64,000 bases of DNA from Staphylococcus shinii (GTDB taxonomy: Bacteria; Bacillota; Bacilli; Staphylococcales; Staphylococcaceae), in the NCBI RefSeq assembly GCF_017583065.1, contig NZ_JAGEVL010000010.1:1-64000 (forward strand). Direction: 5' to 3'. The number at the start of each line of letters is the position of its first letter. The first letter of the stretch is position 1. Position numbers and translations under genes: made by a program. Positions 1 to 9,097 of the stretch are shown piece after piece. The notes beneath the pieces were generated by a model, which saw nothing but the letters and a program-made list of their open reading frames with translations, did not search any database and was not told where the DNA came from.

Positions 1-88
1 ACTGTTTTGAACCAACAATTTAATGTTGTGTTCGGAATTAACGTTGACATATTGCAATTCAGTTTTCAATGTTCATTAATGTGTTACA
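1..88 (-). other. leader of a ribosomal RNA operon (16S gene off the left edge)
   Basis: Read on the minus strand, this stretch carries the block GAACATTGAAAACTGAAT followed by CAATATGTCAACGTTAATTCC. I recognise it as the conserved leader just upstream of 16S rRNA in staphylococci. It lies directly downstream of three tandem minus-strand promoters. The 16S gene itself is not in the window. The match is from memory of related leaders, not from an alignment. Confidence 0.7.
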
Positions 89-95
89 AGAAATT

Positions 96-124
96 ATTTT
101 ATCATTAAGTTTTTGTTAAGTCAA
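96..124 (-). promoter_or_regulatory. rRNA operon promoter, gene-proximal
   Basis: On the minus strand a -35 TTGACT (119-124) is followed after exactly 17 bases by a -10 TAAAAT (96-101). It is the closest of three tandem promoters to the rRNA leader. Tandem strong promoters are typical of rrn operons. Transcription would start near position 88 and run off the left edge. Confidence 0.7.
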
Positions 125-183
125 TGATAAATTTTTAATTTTTTTATTAAGTCTGTTTCGTTTTTCTCAACTCAACATTTACT

Positions 184-212
184 ATTATATAACTTACAAA
201 TGAGATTCACAA
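184..212 (-). promoter_or_regulatory. rRNA operon promoter, middle
   Basis: On the minus strand a -35 TTGTGA (207-212), a 17-base spacer and a consensus -10 TATAAT (184-189). It points in the same direction as the promoters at 96-124 and 288-316. Confidence 0.6.
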
Positions 213-287
213 GCGTTAATTTTACACTTTTTAAAATTCATTTTTTTCAATCAATATTGCAGTGCGTCTTGTTTTGACGACTTTTAT

Positions 288-316
288 ATAGTATCAAGAT
301 TATTCTATATCGTCAA
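288..316 (-). promoter_or_regulatory. rRNA operon promoter, distal
   Basis: On the minus strand a -35 TTGACG (311-316), a 17-base spacer and a -10 TACTAT (288-293). It is the most upstream of the three tandem promoters. Confidence 0.6.
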
Positions 317-550
317 TAATTATCGTGAATCTTTTTAGTTGAATTTTACCTTTCTATTCACTATTTAGTAAATAGATGTACAGTTTTTTAAAATTGTGTA
401 ATAACGTTACATAACTATTTACTCATTTTGTTCCAATTTTTTGTTTTAGTTGGTAAGTAAAAGCATTTTTATATACAATCTTTCCTCCATATTTTAAATA
501 ATTATATATTTTTAATTATACTTGTTCCTACTATAGAAAGAATTGAAAAC
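317..550. other. AT-rich spacer with no gene seen
   Basis: No open frame with a ribosome-binding site, no RNA gene and no strong hairpin is visible here. It may hold upstream activating sequence for the rRNA promoters, but nothing in the sequence proves this. Confidence 0.5.
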
Positions 551-581
551 AAAAAACCCAAGATATTGAAGATCTTGGGTT
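549..581 (-). terminator. rho-independent terminator, minus strand
   Basis: A perfect 10-bp stem (555-564 with 572-581) and a 7-base loop, followed on the minus strand by a run of six T (549-556). It lies about 130 bases beyond the hairpin at 712-759. It could be a backup perR terminator or end a short separate transcript. Confidence 0.65.
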
Positions 582-711
582 CTAACATTATACAGTTTAT
601 AGTTAGTTAGCGTATGTTGAACTTATTTGTCTCTTCTTTGTAAATAACAGTTTCTAATATAAAAGACTTAGCTAAGTTATACATCTAATTCAATCATAAT
701 TAGCATTGTTT

Positions 712-759
712 AACCCAAAAAGGTAAAACATATGTTTATATGTTTTACCTTTTTGGGTT
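712..759. terminator. long hairpin after perR
   Basis: A perfect 21-bp inverted repeat (712-732 with 739-759) and a 6-base loop, 50 bases beyond the perR stop. The tract of five A within the arm supplies U-rich pairing. The T-run after the stem is weak on both strands, so this could also be an mRNA-stabilising hairpin. Probably ends the perR transcript. Confidence 0.65.
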
Positions 760-808
760 TGTTAGTTAATAACTATTAAATTTATCATTGCTTCGACTAT
801 GGTTTCAA

Positions 809-1261
809 TTATTCATTTTTATCTTGGCAATCTTTGCATAAACCATAAATTTCCATACGATGATGCGTTACATTAAAATCTGTTACGTGCTGGGCCAATT
901 GTTCAACCTCATCTAGCTGTGGATAATGAAAGTCTACGATTTTCCCACAATCTTCACATATAACATGGTAGTGATTATGTGTACTGAAATCAAAACGACT
1001 TGATGAATCTCCGTAAGGTAATTCTTTAACTATCCCTATTTCTTTGAAGACACGTAAATTATTATATATAGTAGCAACACTTATATTTGGAAAATCAGGT
1101 GAAAGTGCTTGATAAATTTCATCGGCTGTAGGATGTGATTCTGAAGCAATTAAGAACTTAAGGATTGCTTGTCTTTGTGGAGTTATTCTCACGCCGTTAT
1201 TTCTTAAAGATGCAATTGAATCTTCTAGTTGATGTTCAACTGTTTCCATCTCTGCACTCAT
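809..1261 (-). CDS. perR: peroxide-responsive Fur-family repressor PerR
   Basis: Metal-dependent repressor of the peroxide regulon. The 150-residue protein has a winged helix (recognition helix about 61-72, [10 protein letters not shown]) and a C-terminal dimerisation domain. The expected regulatory Fe/Mn ligands are present (H43, D91, H97, H99, D110), as are two structural-zinc pairs (C102/C105 and C142/C145). The open frame extends four codons upstream to 1273, but that ATG has no spaced ribosome-binding site. The ATG at 1261 follows GGTGAGG and matches the S. aureus N-terminus. A dyad at 1283-1301 may be its own operator. The gene is transcribed toward the rRNA operon and is followed by two hairpins. 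Oxidation of the histidine ligands by peroxide is known for the family, not shown here. Confidence 0.95.
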   Translation of the reverse strand: MSAEMETVEHQLEDSIASLRNNGVRITPQRQAILKFLIASESHPTADEIYQALSPDFPNISVATIYNNLRVFKEIGIVKELPYGDSSSRFDFSTHNHYHVICEDCGKIVDFHYPQLDEVEQLAQHVTDFNVTHHRMEIYGLCKDCQDKNE

Positions 1262-1282
1262 TTCCCTCACCATCTTTCTATT

Positions 1283-1301
1283 TAAGAATTATTATTACTT
1301 A
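1283..1301 (-). promoter_or_regulatory. candidate PerR autoregulatory dyad
   Basis: A 19-bp AT-rich imperfect palindrome, TAAG...CTTA, sits 22 bases upstream of the perR start. PerR represses its own gene in S. aureus and B. subtilis. The match to the canonical box TTATAATNATTATAA is poor, so the assignment rests mainly on position and symmetry. Confidence 0.35.
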
Positions 1302-1355
1302 ATATTAATATAACTGTTAAAACGGTGAAATGTCAATATTCTTAGTCTAAACTCA

Positions 1356-2306
1356 TTAATATCCGTTCTTTGGGTCAACTACATTCTCAATTAGGTCATC
1401 ATTATTGAGAATCGATTCTAAATTTTTGCTAAAAATCTCTGTTACTTCTGCTTTATTTTCTGCCCCATTACCAGTAATATGAGCTGTAATTGTAACATTT
1501 TCTAATTCATATAGTGGATTATCTGCTGTTAACGGTTCATTTTCAAATACATCTAAATATGCATGTCTTATTATTTTTTCTTTTAAGACTTCGACTAATA
1601 CTTCTTCTTTTACAATACTCCCTCTACCTACATTAATAAATAACAATTCGTTTTTCATCAATTCGAAATGATATTTTGTTAGTAGATGTATCGTTTCATT
1701 TGTTTCAGGAAGTGTGTTAACAATGATGTCCGCTTTAGATATAACTTCTTTTAAATCTTCTATGGCATATGTTTCACTAAAACCATTTACATCATGACCA
1801 GTTGTGTTTATGCCAAACACTTCCATATTCATAGTATTAGCTATTTTCGCCGTATTTTGTGCAATGCTACCTGTACCTAAGAATAATAAGCGTTGACCAC
1901 TTAACCTTTTACCACTCATTTTTGAGTTATAATGCTTTTTAATTTGGTTTATATAAGAAGTCCTCATTTTTTTATAATCATCCAAGATATATGCAAAGAT
2001 AAACTCTGACATCTGTTTTGCATGAACACCTTTACCATTTGTTAGTTTTATATTGTTGTCGCTAATATATTTTAATGGGAGTTTGTTCACCCCCGTAGAG
2101 TACCATGCCAGCCATTTTAAATTTGGGCAATCACTTAAAAACGTAGTATCTAAGTTACTGTCGTAACCAAACAATATATCTAAAGTTTGTTTATCTTCTT
2201 TATCGATATTAGAAACACCAGTTGTAAATACGAATTCTACAGTAGGAAATCGTTCAATTAACTCAGTTTCTAGGTCACCTAGCTTCATTAAACTTACAGC
2301 TTTCAT
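1356..2306 (-). CDS. D-2-hydroxyacid dehydrogenase family protein
   Basis: NAD(P)-dependent dehydrogenase of the D-isomer-specific 2-hydroxyacid family, 316 residues. The nucleotide-binding motif GTGSIAQ lies at 144-150. The catalytic set is visible: R228 in NVGRGS, the Glu in DVFENEP (252-258) and H276 in ITAHITG. The substrate cannot be told from sequence. The family includes phosphoglycerate, glyoxylate/hydroxypyruvate and lactate enzymes, and this one lacks the extra domain of SerA. Its ATG overlaps the stop of the upstream peroxiredoxin gene by 4 bases, so the two are translationally coupled. That suggests shared expression under oxidative stress, which is inference. Confidence 0.85.
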   Translation of the reverse strand: MKAVSLMKLGDLETELIERFPTVEFVFTTGVSNIDKEDKQTLDILFGYDSNLDTTFLSDCPNLKWLAWYSTGVNKLPLKYISDNNIKLTNGKGVHAKQMSEFIFAYILDDYKKMRTSYINQIKKHYNSKMSGKRLSGQRLLFLGTGSIAQNTAKIANTMNMEVFGINTTGHDVNGFSETYAIEDLKEVISKADIIVNTLPETNETIHLLTKYHFELMKNELLFINVGRGSIVKEEVLVEVLKEKIIRHAYLDVFENEPLTADNPLYELENVTITAHITGNGAENKAEVTEIFSKNLESILNNDDLIENVVDPKNGY

Positions 2307-2767
2307 TTCAAATCACCTAATATATCTTTTATTTCTTCTATTTGAGTTTTCACTTTAACTTTTTCAATTACATCTATAATAGTCCCATTTTCATCTAAAA
2401 TAAAAGTAGTTCTTACAATCCCCATAGATTCTTTACCAAAAGACTTCTTCAATTGATATACGCCAACTTCTTCAGAAAGTTTATAATCTTCATCTACCAA
2501 TAAATCAAAATTTAAATCCAATTTATTGCTAAAGTTTTGGTGTTTCTTTTTACTATCTCCACTTATTCCATAAACACTTACATTTAATTCATCGAACATT
2601 TCAAGATTATCTCTAAAATCACAAGCTTCCGTTGTACATGTCGGTGTATTATCCCTCGGGTAAAAATAAAGCACAGCCTTTTTACCTTTAATACTTTCAT
2701 TAGATACTAATTCACCATTTTGATTTTCTAATTCAAATTTAGGAAACTGACTTCCTTTTTTTAACAT
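2303..2767 (-). CDS. bcp: thiol peroxidase / bacterioferritin comigratory protein (peroxiredoxin)
   Basis: Thioredoxin-fold peroxiredoxin of the Bcp/PrxQ group, 154 residues, which reduces hydrogen and organic peroxides with thiol reductants. The active site is TPTCTTEAC, with the peroxidatic Cys five residues before a second Cys, as in atypical two-Cys PrxQ. The frame can be opened further at a GTG at 2776, but that GTG lies inside the ribosome-binding site AGGGTG. The ATG at 2767, with six bases spacing, is preferred and matches the S. aureus length. It is first in a two-gene unit with the hydroxyacid dehydrogenase and divergent from hemL2. bcp is in the PerR regulon of S. aureus; I see no clear PerR box here. 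Confidence 0.92.
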   Translation of the reverse strand: MLKKGSQFPKFELENQNGELVSNESIKGKKAVLYFYPRDNTPTCTTEACDFRDNLEMFDELNVSVYGISGDSKKKHQNFSNKLDLNFDLLVDEDYKLSEEVGVYQLKKSFGKESMGIVRTTFILDENGTIIDVIEKVKVKTQIEEIKDILGDLK

Positions 2768-2849
2768 TTCATTCACCCTATTTCTTTTTATTCTTTATTT
2801 TATGATACGATAATAGTCGTAAATATTAAATAAAAAGAGGTTGATAACT

Positions 2850-4139
2850 ATGAAATTTACTGAAAGTGAAAAACTTCAGAAATTATCCGATGAATATATT
2901 TTAGGTGGTGTTAATTCACCGTCTCGTTCATATAAGGCAGTTGGCGGTGGAGCACCTGTAATGATGCGTTCTGGTCAAGGCGCGTATCTTTATGATGTCG
3001 ATGGAAATAAATACATTGATTACTTACAGGCATATGGTCCAATCATCACTGGCCATGCACATCCACATATCACTAAAGCGATTCAAGAACAGGCAGCATT
3101 AGGCGTGTTATATGGCACACCTACTGAGTTAGAAATTGAATTTGCCAAGAAATTACGTGGCGCGATTCCCTCATTAGAAAAAATTAGATTTGTTAACTCT
3201 GGAACGGAAGCTGTGATGACTACTATACGTGTCGCACGTGCTTATACAAACCGGACTAAGATTATCAAGTTTGCTGGGCAATATCACGGACATTCAGATT
3301 TAGTATTAGTAGCTGCTGGTAGCGGCCCATCACAATTAGGCTCGCCTGACTCCGCTGGTGTACCTTTAAGTGTTGCACAAGAAGTTATTACTGTCCCATA
3401 TAATGATATCGACGCTTATAAAGAAGCTATAGATTATTGGGGTGATGAAATTGCTGCAGTTCTTGTTGAACCAATTGTCGGAAATTTTGGTATGGTAAAA
3501 CCACAACCTAACTTCTTAGAACAAGTGAATGAAATATCACATAACAATGGTAGTTTAGTAATATATGATGAAGTGATAACTGCATTTAGATTCCATTTTG
3601 GTGGAGCTCAAGATTTGTATAATGTTTATCCTGATTTAACTGCATTTGGAAAAATTGTCGGCGGTGGTCTACCAATTGGTGGATACGGTGGTAAACAAGA
3701 TATTATGGAACAGGTCGCACCATTAGGCCCTGCATACCAAGCTGGTACAATGGCTGGAAATCCGTTGTCTATGAAAGCTGGTATTGCATTATTAGAAGTA
3801 CTAGAACAAGAAGGTGTTTATGAAAAGTTAGATGCCTTAGGTAAACGTTTAGAAGATGGATTACTTTCATTAATAGAAAAGCATAATATTACAGCAACAG
3901 TTAATAGAGTATATGGTGCACTTACACTCTATTTTACAGAAGAAACTGTAGTCCACTATGATCAAGCGGAAAATTCTGACGGTGAAGCCTTCGCTAAATT
4001 CTTTAAACTTATGTTAAATCAAGGTATAAATTTAGCCCCTTCTAAATTCGAAGCTTGGTTCTTAACAACAGAACATACTGAAGAAGAAATAGATACAACA
4101 TTAAAAGCAGCCGATTACGCTTTTAGTCAAATGAAATAA
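2850..4139 (+). CDS. hemL2: glutamate-1-semialdehyde 2,1-aminomutase, second paralogue
   Basis: PLP-dependent class-III aminotransferase-fold enzyme that turns glutamate-1-semialdehyde into 5-aminolevulinate for haem synthesis. The 429-residue protein has the cofactor Lys in [11 protein letters not shown] (K268), the phosphate-binding SGTEA near 117-121 and the IYDEV Asp that contacts the pyridine ring. It matches the second staphylococcal paralogue (HemL2/GsaB), not the hemL of the hem operon. An upstream TTG at 2841 is in frame, but AAGAGG is spaced for the ATG at 2850. It stands alone, divergent from bcp. Whether the paralogue adds flux to haem or serves another substrate is not evident. 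Confidence 0.93.
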   Translation: MKFTESEKLQKLSDEYILGGVNSPSRSYKAVGGGAPVMMRSGQGAYLYDVDGNKYIDYLQAYGPIITGHAHPHITKAIQEQAALGVLYGTPTELEIEFAKKLRGAIPSLEKIRFVNSGTEAVMTTIRVARAYTNRTKIIKFAGQYHGHSDLVLVAAGSGPSQLGSPDSAGVPLSVAQEVITVPYNDIDAYKEAIDYWGDEIAAVLVEPIVGNFGMVKPQPNFLEQVNEISHNNGSLVIYDEVITAFRFHFGGAQDLYNVYPDLTAFGKIVGGGLPIGGYGGKQDIMEQVAPLGPAYQAGTMAGNPLSMKAGIALLEVLEQEGVYEKLDALGKRLEDGLLSLIEKHNITATVNRVYGALTLYFTEETVVHYDQAENSDGEAFAKFFKLMLNQGINLAPSKFEAWFLTTEHTEEEIDTTLKAADYAFSQMK

Positions 4140-4203
4140 ACTTGAATTTTAGCTCCAATCATTGTATAACAAGTATAAATACATTTATTAAGGAGCGGTA
4201 TAT

Positions 4204-5298
4204 TTGAAATTAGGAGCCCGTATTCTCAAGACAGGTATAGCCATTATACTTGCTTTGTTTATCGCTTCTCTATTACCTGATGAAGCTGGTTTAAAAGCAA
4301 TCGCTGGGGTCAGTGCAGTCGTTGCTATGCAACCAAGCGTTTTTCGATCTATAAAAACTGTTTCTGACCAAGCGCTTGGTAATGTCGTTGGTGCATTGCT
4401 TGCTGTAGCAATGGTTACGGTATTTGGAGACAATGTCATAATTATGGGTGTTACTGTCATACTTTTAATTGCTATACTTTTCCGTTTCAATTTAGCACAT
4501 GTTGCTACATTAGCGAGTGTAACAGCGTTAATTATTATGGGACAGCACTCAGGAGATTTTTATGTTTCTGCATTTTATAGATTTGTACTAGTTATGATTG
4601 GTGTAATTAGTTCATCAACAGTTAATCTATTATTTTTACCACCAAAATTTGAATCAAAAATTTATTACAACTCATTGAATATATGTTCCGATATATTTGT
4701 CTGGTTTAAACTTGTATTAAACGATACATCAGAATATCACCACATAAAAGAAGATAGAGGCGTAATAAGTGATCGCATTAAGAGACTTGAACAGACATTT
4801 AGTTACTATGAAGAAGAACGACCATTTACTAAAAAACAAGTATATGCGCAAAATCGCAAAAAGATACTTTTTAAAGAAGTCGTTCGCAGTACTCGACACG
4901 CATATGAAGTATTAAAAAAAATGAATCGTTATCAAAACGATTTACACAATTTAAATCACGAATTACTACTTCAGATTAAATTGGAAATAGATACACTAAT
5001 TGCATATCATGAACAAATATTTATAAGCCTTTCTAAAAAAGCTAAATATGATGTAAGTCAATTCGACAATCAAATAGAAAATCCACAGAAAAAAGAACTT
5101 ATGGATGCCTTCCAAAAAGAAATAATTAAAAATCCATATCAAACGGTATACTCTTATGCGAATATTATGCAAATTATATCTGCAATAGAAGAATATCGTT
5201 ACACGCTAGAACACTTAGACAGACTTCGCATTAGTTTCTTCTCATATCATAATAATGACAATGAAATCGATATATTAGATGAAGATTTCGATTTATAA
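4204..5298 (+). CDS. aromatic acid exporter family (FUSC-like) membrane protein
   Basis: A 364-residue protein with about five hydrophobic helices in its first 150 residues (starting ILKTGIAIILALFIASLL) and then a long soluble helical domain. This is the architecture of the ArAE/DUF939 family of small-molecule exporters. It begins at TTG, eight bases after AGGAG (4191-4195); no better ATG exists. It follows hemL2 by about 60 bases and ends at a bidirectional terminator. A paralogue lies at 25810-26799, next to map. The substrate is unknown; export of aromatic carboxylates is the family's best-known activity. Confidence 0.8.
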   Translation: MKLGARILKTGIAIILALFIASLLPDEAGLKAIAGVSAVVAMQPSVFRSIKTVSDQALGNVVGALLAVAMVTVFGDNVIIMGVTVILLIAILFRFNLAHVATLASVTALIIMGQHSGDFYVSAFYRFVLVMIGVISSSTVNLLFLPPKFESKIYYNSLNICSDIFVWFKLVLNDTSEYHHIKEDRGVISDRIKRLEQTFSYYEEERPFTKKQVYAQNRKKILFKEVVRSTRHAYEVLKKMNRYQNDLHNLNHELLLQIKLEIDTLIAYHEQIFISLSKKAKYDVSQFDNQIENPQKKELMDAFQKEIIKNPYQTVYSYANIMQIISAIEEYRYTLEHLDRLRISFFSYHNNDNEIDILDEDFDL

Positions 5299-5302
5299 AA
5301 AA

Positions 5303-5341
5303 CCCCGAGATTGTGTTATTACAACACTCTCGGGGATTTTT
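5303..5341. terminator. bidirectional terminator
   Basis: A stem built on CCCCGAG (5303-5309) with CTCGGGG (5329-5335), with A-run before and T-run after. It serves both the exporter gene ending at 5298 and the ABC exporter gene ending at 5379. Confidence 0.85.
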
Positions 5342-5378
5342 TATGTCATTTATTTAAAAGAAACAGAATCGTATCAAA

Positions 5379-7115
5379 TTACAAGTTTTGTATGCTATAA
5401 AGATGTTCATAAGCGCCTCTTTTAGCTAATAACGCTTCATGTGTTCCTGTTTCTACAATCTCTCCATTTTCCATTACTACAATTTTGTCAGCGTGTGTAA
5501 TAGTTGAAAGTCTATGAGCAACTATCAATGTCGTACGATTTTCACTTAAAATATTTAATGCATCTTGGATAATAGATTCACTTTCTAAATCTAACGCACT
5601 TGTAGCTTCATCTAAAATTATAATAGGAGGATTATTTAAGAAGATACGTGCGATTGAAACACGTTGTTTCTGTCCACCAGAAAGTTTTACGCCTCTTTCG
5701 CCAACTTCTGTATCATAGCCTTCAGATAATTCCATAATAAAGTCATGCGCGTTGGCCATTTTGGCAGCTTTAATCACTTCTTCGTCTGTAGCATCAGGAC
5801 GGCCTAATAAGATATTCTCTTTAATCGTGTCTGAAAATAAGACGTTATCTTGTTGGACTAAGCCTATTTGATTTCTTAAACTTCCTGTTAAATATGACTT
5901 GATATTTGTACCATCAATTTTAATTTCACCTTCTGTTACATCATAGAATCTTGGAATTAAATTAATTAAAGTAGATTTCCCTCCACCACTCATTCCAACG
6001 AATGCTACTGTTTCACCTTGGTTAATCTCTAAGTTTATATTATTTAAAATTGTTGATTCGTCTGAGTTATATTTAAAACTTACATCGTTTAACTCTATAT
6101 GACCTTCATTAATTTCAATTGGTAATGCACCTTTTTTATTTTTAATGTCATAACCTTCATCCATTAGTTGAAAAACACGGTCCATTGAAGCAAAACTTTG
6201 TGTCAAAGTTGTAAATGAAGATACAAGTCGACGTAACGGACCAAATAATTGCTCTAAATAGCCAACAAAAGCCGCTAATGTCCCAACAGTTATCGATCCA
6301 TTGATAGCTAAAAATGCACCTGAACCAATAACAATCAGTGGTCCTATATCAGTTACCGTATTAATCGCAGAGAAGGAATAAGCATTCCAACGTGTGTGAT
6401 TAAATGCTCTTTGCAAGAAGTTTCGATTATGTTTATCAAAGTTTTGTGCTTCATTATCTTCAATAGCAAAACTTTTAATAACAGACATGCCTTGTACACG
6501 TTCATGCAAAAAGCCTTGAACTTCAGCTAATGCTTGAGATCTCTTTCTTGTTAAATTTCTTAGACGACCGAAGAAAAAGTAAACAGTTAATATATACACC
6601 GGGAAAATTACAAGCGCTGCTAACGTTAATTTAACATCTAAGAAGAACATGATGGATAGTGCAATCACAATTGTGATACAGTCTAGCCAAATATTCATTA
6701 ATCCCGTTAAAATAAAATCTTTTGTTTGCTCGACATCATTAATCACTCTAGATATAACCTGTCCAGCTTGGTTATTTGCATAGAACCTAGAACTTAATGC
6801 TTGTAGATGATTATAAAGTCTTCTACGTATATCATATAAAATCTTATTACTTGTCCACTGTGCTAAATATTGTCTTAAAAATTCAATTGGTGGTCTTACA
6901 ATCACAAAAATAAATACAGCAATTCCCAAAGCAATAGCTAATCTTGTAAATTTCTCTTCAACTGAAATTGAATTATTATTAATAATATCGTCAATAACGT
7001 ATTTTATTAATAATGGAATCAACATCGGAATCCCAAATTTTAAAATACCAACAAGTATCGTAGCAATGATTCGCCATTTATATGGTTTTACAAATTGTAA
7101 ATATCTACGAATCAT
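5379..7115 (-). CDS. ABC exporter, Sav1866-type multidrug half-transporter
   Basis: A 578-residue half-transporter with six membrane helices fused to an ATPase, working as a homodimer to extrude hydrophobic compounds. Its length equals that of S. aureus Sav1866, the first ABC exporter solved by crystallography, and the numbering carries over. Walker A is GMSGGGKST with K380, the signature LSGGQ is at 478-482, the Walker B ends in LDEATSALD with E503, and the switch His is H534. All are intact, so it should be an active ATPase. It is monocistronic between a bidirectional terminator and a hairpin at 7152-7182. The natural substrate is not known. Confidence 0.95.
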   Translation of the reverse strand: MIRRYLQFVKPYKWRIIATILVGILKFGIPMLIPLLIKYVIDDIINNNSISVEEKFTRLAIALGIAVFIFVIVRPPIEFLRQYLAQWTSNKILYDIRRRLYNHLQALSSRFYANNQAGQVISRVINDVEQTKDFILTGLMNIWLDCITIVIALSIMFFLDVKLTLAALVIFPVYILTVYFFFGRLRNLTRKRSQALAEVQGFLHERVQGMSVIKSFAIEDNEAQNFDKHNRNFLQRAFNHTRWNAYSFSAINTVTDIGPLIVIGSGAFLAINGSITVGTLAAFVGYLEQLFGPLRRLVSSFTTLTQSFASMDRVFQLMDEGYDIKNKKGALPIEINEGHIELNDVSFKYNSDESTILNNINLEINQGETVAFVGMSGGGKSTLINLIPRFYDVTEGEIKIDGTNIKSYLTGSLRNQIGLVQQDNVLFSDTIKENILLGRPDATDEEVIKAAKMANAHDFIMELSEGYDTEVGERGVKLSGGQKQRVSIARIFLNNPPIIILDEATSALDLESESIIQDALNILSENRTTLIVAHRLSTITHADKIVVMENGEIVETGTHEALLAKRGAYEHLYSIQNL

Positions 7116-7151
7116 AAATTTATTCCTCCCCCAAACTTTATAGCAAATGAA

Positions 7152-7182
7152 ACAGCCTACGTTGAGCTATCAACGAGGCTGT
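7152..7182 (-). terminator. hairpin between ntdP and the ABC exporter
   Basis: ACAGCCT plus CGTTG pair with CAACG plus AGGCTGT around a 6-base loop, giving a 12-bp stem with one bulged base. The minus strand continues TTTCATTTG, a weak U-run. It lies 36 bases before the exporter start and about 135 after the ntdP stop. It is a terminator for ntdP or a leader attenuator for the exporter. Confidence 0.5.
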
Positions 7183-7318
7183 TGTAAACGCGTTATCTTA
7201 GTTTGTTTATCATTTCATTCGCGCATACGGTTATTTATATTAAACATGTTTTGCCATGCCTAAATAGCTCAACGCATATCACTATAAATGATAATGTAAT
7301 TAAAAACATTAAATGTGC

Positions 7319-7879
<561 letters not shown>

Positions 7880-7928
7880 TTAATTTCACAATATAAATTA
7901 TAACATAATTATGGATTCAACAACGAGT

Positions 7929-8984
7929 CTAACCATGTGTTGAAATAAATTTAAATATTTTCGACATACTCACAGGAAAATTAAACATTTCTTTCTCATT
8001 AACATGCATCCATATCATATTTTCAGGTAAATCAACATCTATTTTATTAATTACTTTATCTGCTAAGTATACTTCAATGTCCCATGTAATGTGAGTAAAT
8101 TGATGCTTCAACTTATAGATAGGTGTTTCTGAAAATCGAATATCTGTTTCCAATTTTGTATTAATATTTTCTACTTCATCCGCTTCATACATTGGAAACT
8201 CCCACATATTATTCAACAATTTTTGCATTCTTTTTTCTATTAATAATTGATTATCTTCATTTCTAATGATATATACATGCTGCTTTACATGTTTCTTTTT
8301 TGTTTTAGTTGTTTTTACAGGCAAATCCTCGACAGTCCCTTTTTCAAATGCTTCACAGTTTTCTTGTACAGGACAAAATAAACACAATGGATTTTTAGGA
8401 GTACAAACTAAGGCCCCTAATTCCATCATTGCCTGATTAAACGTGCCAGCGTCTTGTTCAACATATGGCTGTAATTCTTTTTCATATGTCTTTCTTGTTG
8501 ATTGCAGTTTAATATCTTTAGTATCATTATTTAATCTTGACCATACTCTAAAAACATTCCCATCCACAGTTGCTAACGGTAAATTAAATGCGATGCTCAT
8601 CACTGCAGCTTGGGTATAAGGCCCAACACCTTTCAACTTACCGAATATTTGTGGTGAATCAGGCACTTGTCCATGGTAGTTCGAATGAACATCTTTAATT
8701 GCAGTATGAAAATTTCTCGCTCTACTATAATAACCTAAGCCTTCCCAATACTTAAGCACTTCATCCTCTTCTGCATTACTTAAATCTTCAATTGTGGGGA
8801 AACGGTTAATAAATCTATTATAATAATCTATAACTGTTTTTACTTGTGTTTGTTGTAACATGACTTCACTTAACCAGATATAATAAGGATTTGAAGTTTC
8901 TCTCCAAGGCATTTCGCGTTGATTTGTTTCAAACCAAGTCACAAGATTGTTTTTAAATTTCGGTTCATTAAACATTTTCCACAT
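7929..8984 (-). CDS. mutY: A/G-specific adenine DNA glycosylase
   Basis: Base-excision repair enzyme that removes adenine mispaired with 8-oxoguanine. The 351-residue protein has the catalytic Glu E40 in SEVMLQQTQV, a helix-hairpin-helix with D141 in LATVDGNV, and a [4Fe-4S] cluster set (C194, C201, C204, C210). The C-terminal MutT-like domain from about 230 recognises 8-oxoG. An alternative ATG three codons in (8975) has an equally weak ribosome-binding site, so the start is uncertain by nine bases. It is divergent from the YfhP-like gene. Confidence 0.93.
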   Translation of the reverse strand: MWKMFNEPKFKNNLVTWFETNQREMPWRETSNPYYIWLSEVMLQQTQVKTVIDYYNRFINRFPTIEDLSNAEEDEVLKYWEGLGYYSRARNFHTAIKDVHSNYHGQVPDSPQIFGKLKGVGPYTQAAVMSIAFNLPLATVDGNVFRVWSRLNNDTKDIKLQSTRKTYEKELQPYVEQDAGTFNQAMMELGALVCTPKNPLCLFCPVQENCEAFEKGTVEDLPVKTTKTKKKHVKQHVYIIRNEDNQLLIEKRMQKLLNNMWEFPMYEADEVENINTKLETDIRFSETPIYKLKHQFTHITWDIEVYLADKVINKIDVDLPENMIWMHVNEKEMFNFPVSMSKIFKFISTHG

Positions 8985-9097
8985 CTCTTTCTTTAGTTTT
9001 GTAAAAGTTTTTTATGATAAACATAGTATGTTATTTTTAATATTGTGCATATTCGATTATAATGAATATAATATTGACATGAAATGAGTGAATACTT

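Noticed and set aside
2768-2849. PerR box in the bcp/hemL2 gap
   Set aside because: Only a half-site-like TTATGAT is present; the other half does not match, so no operator is claimed.
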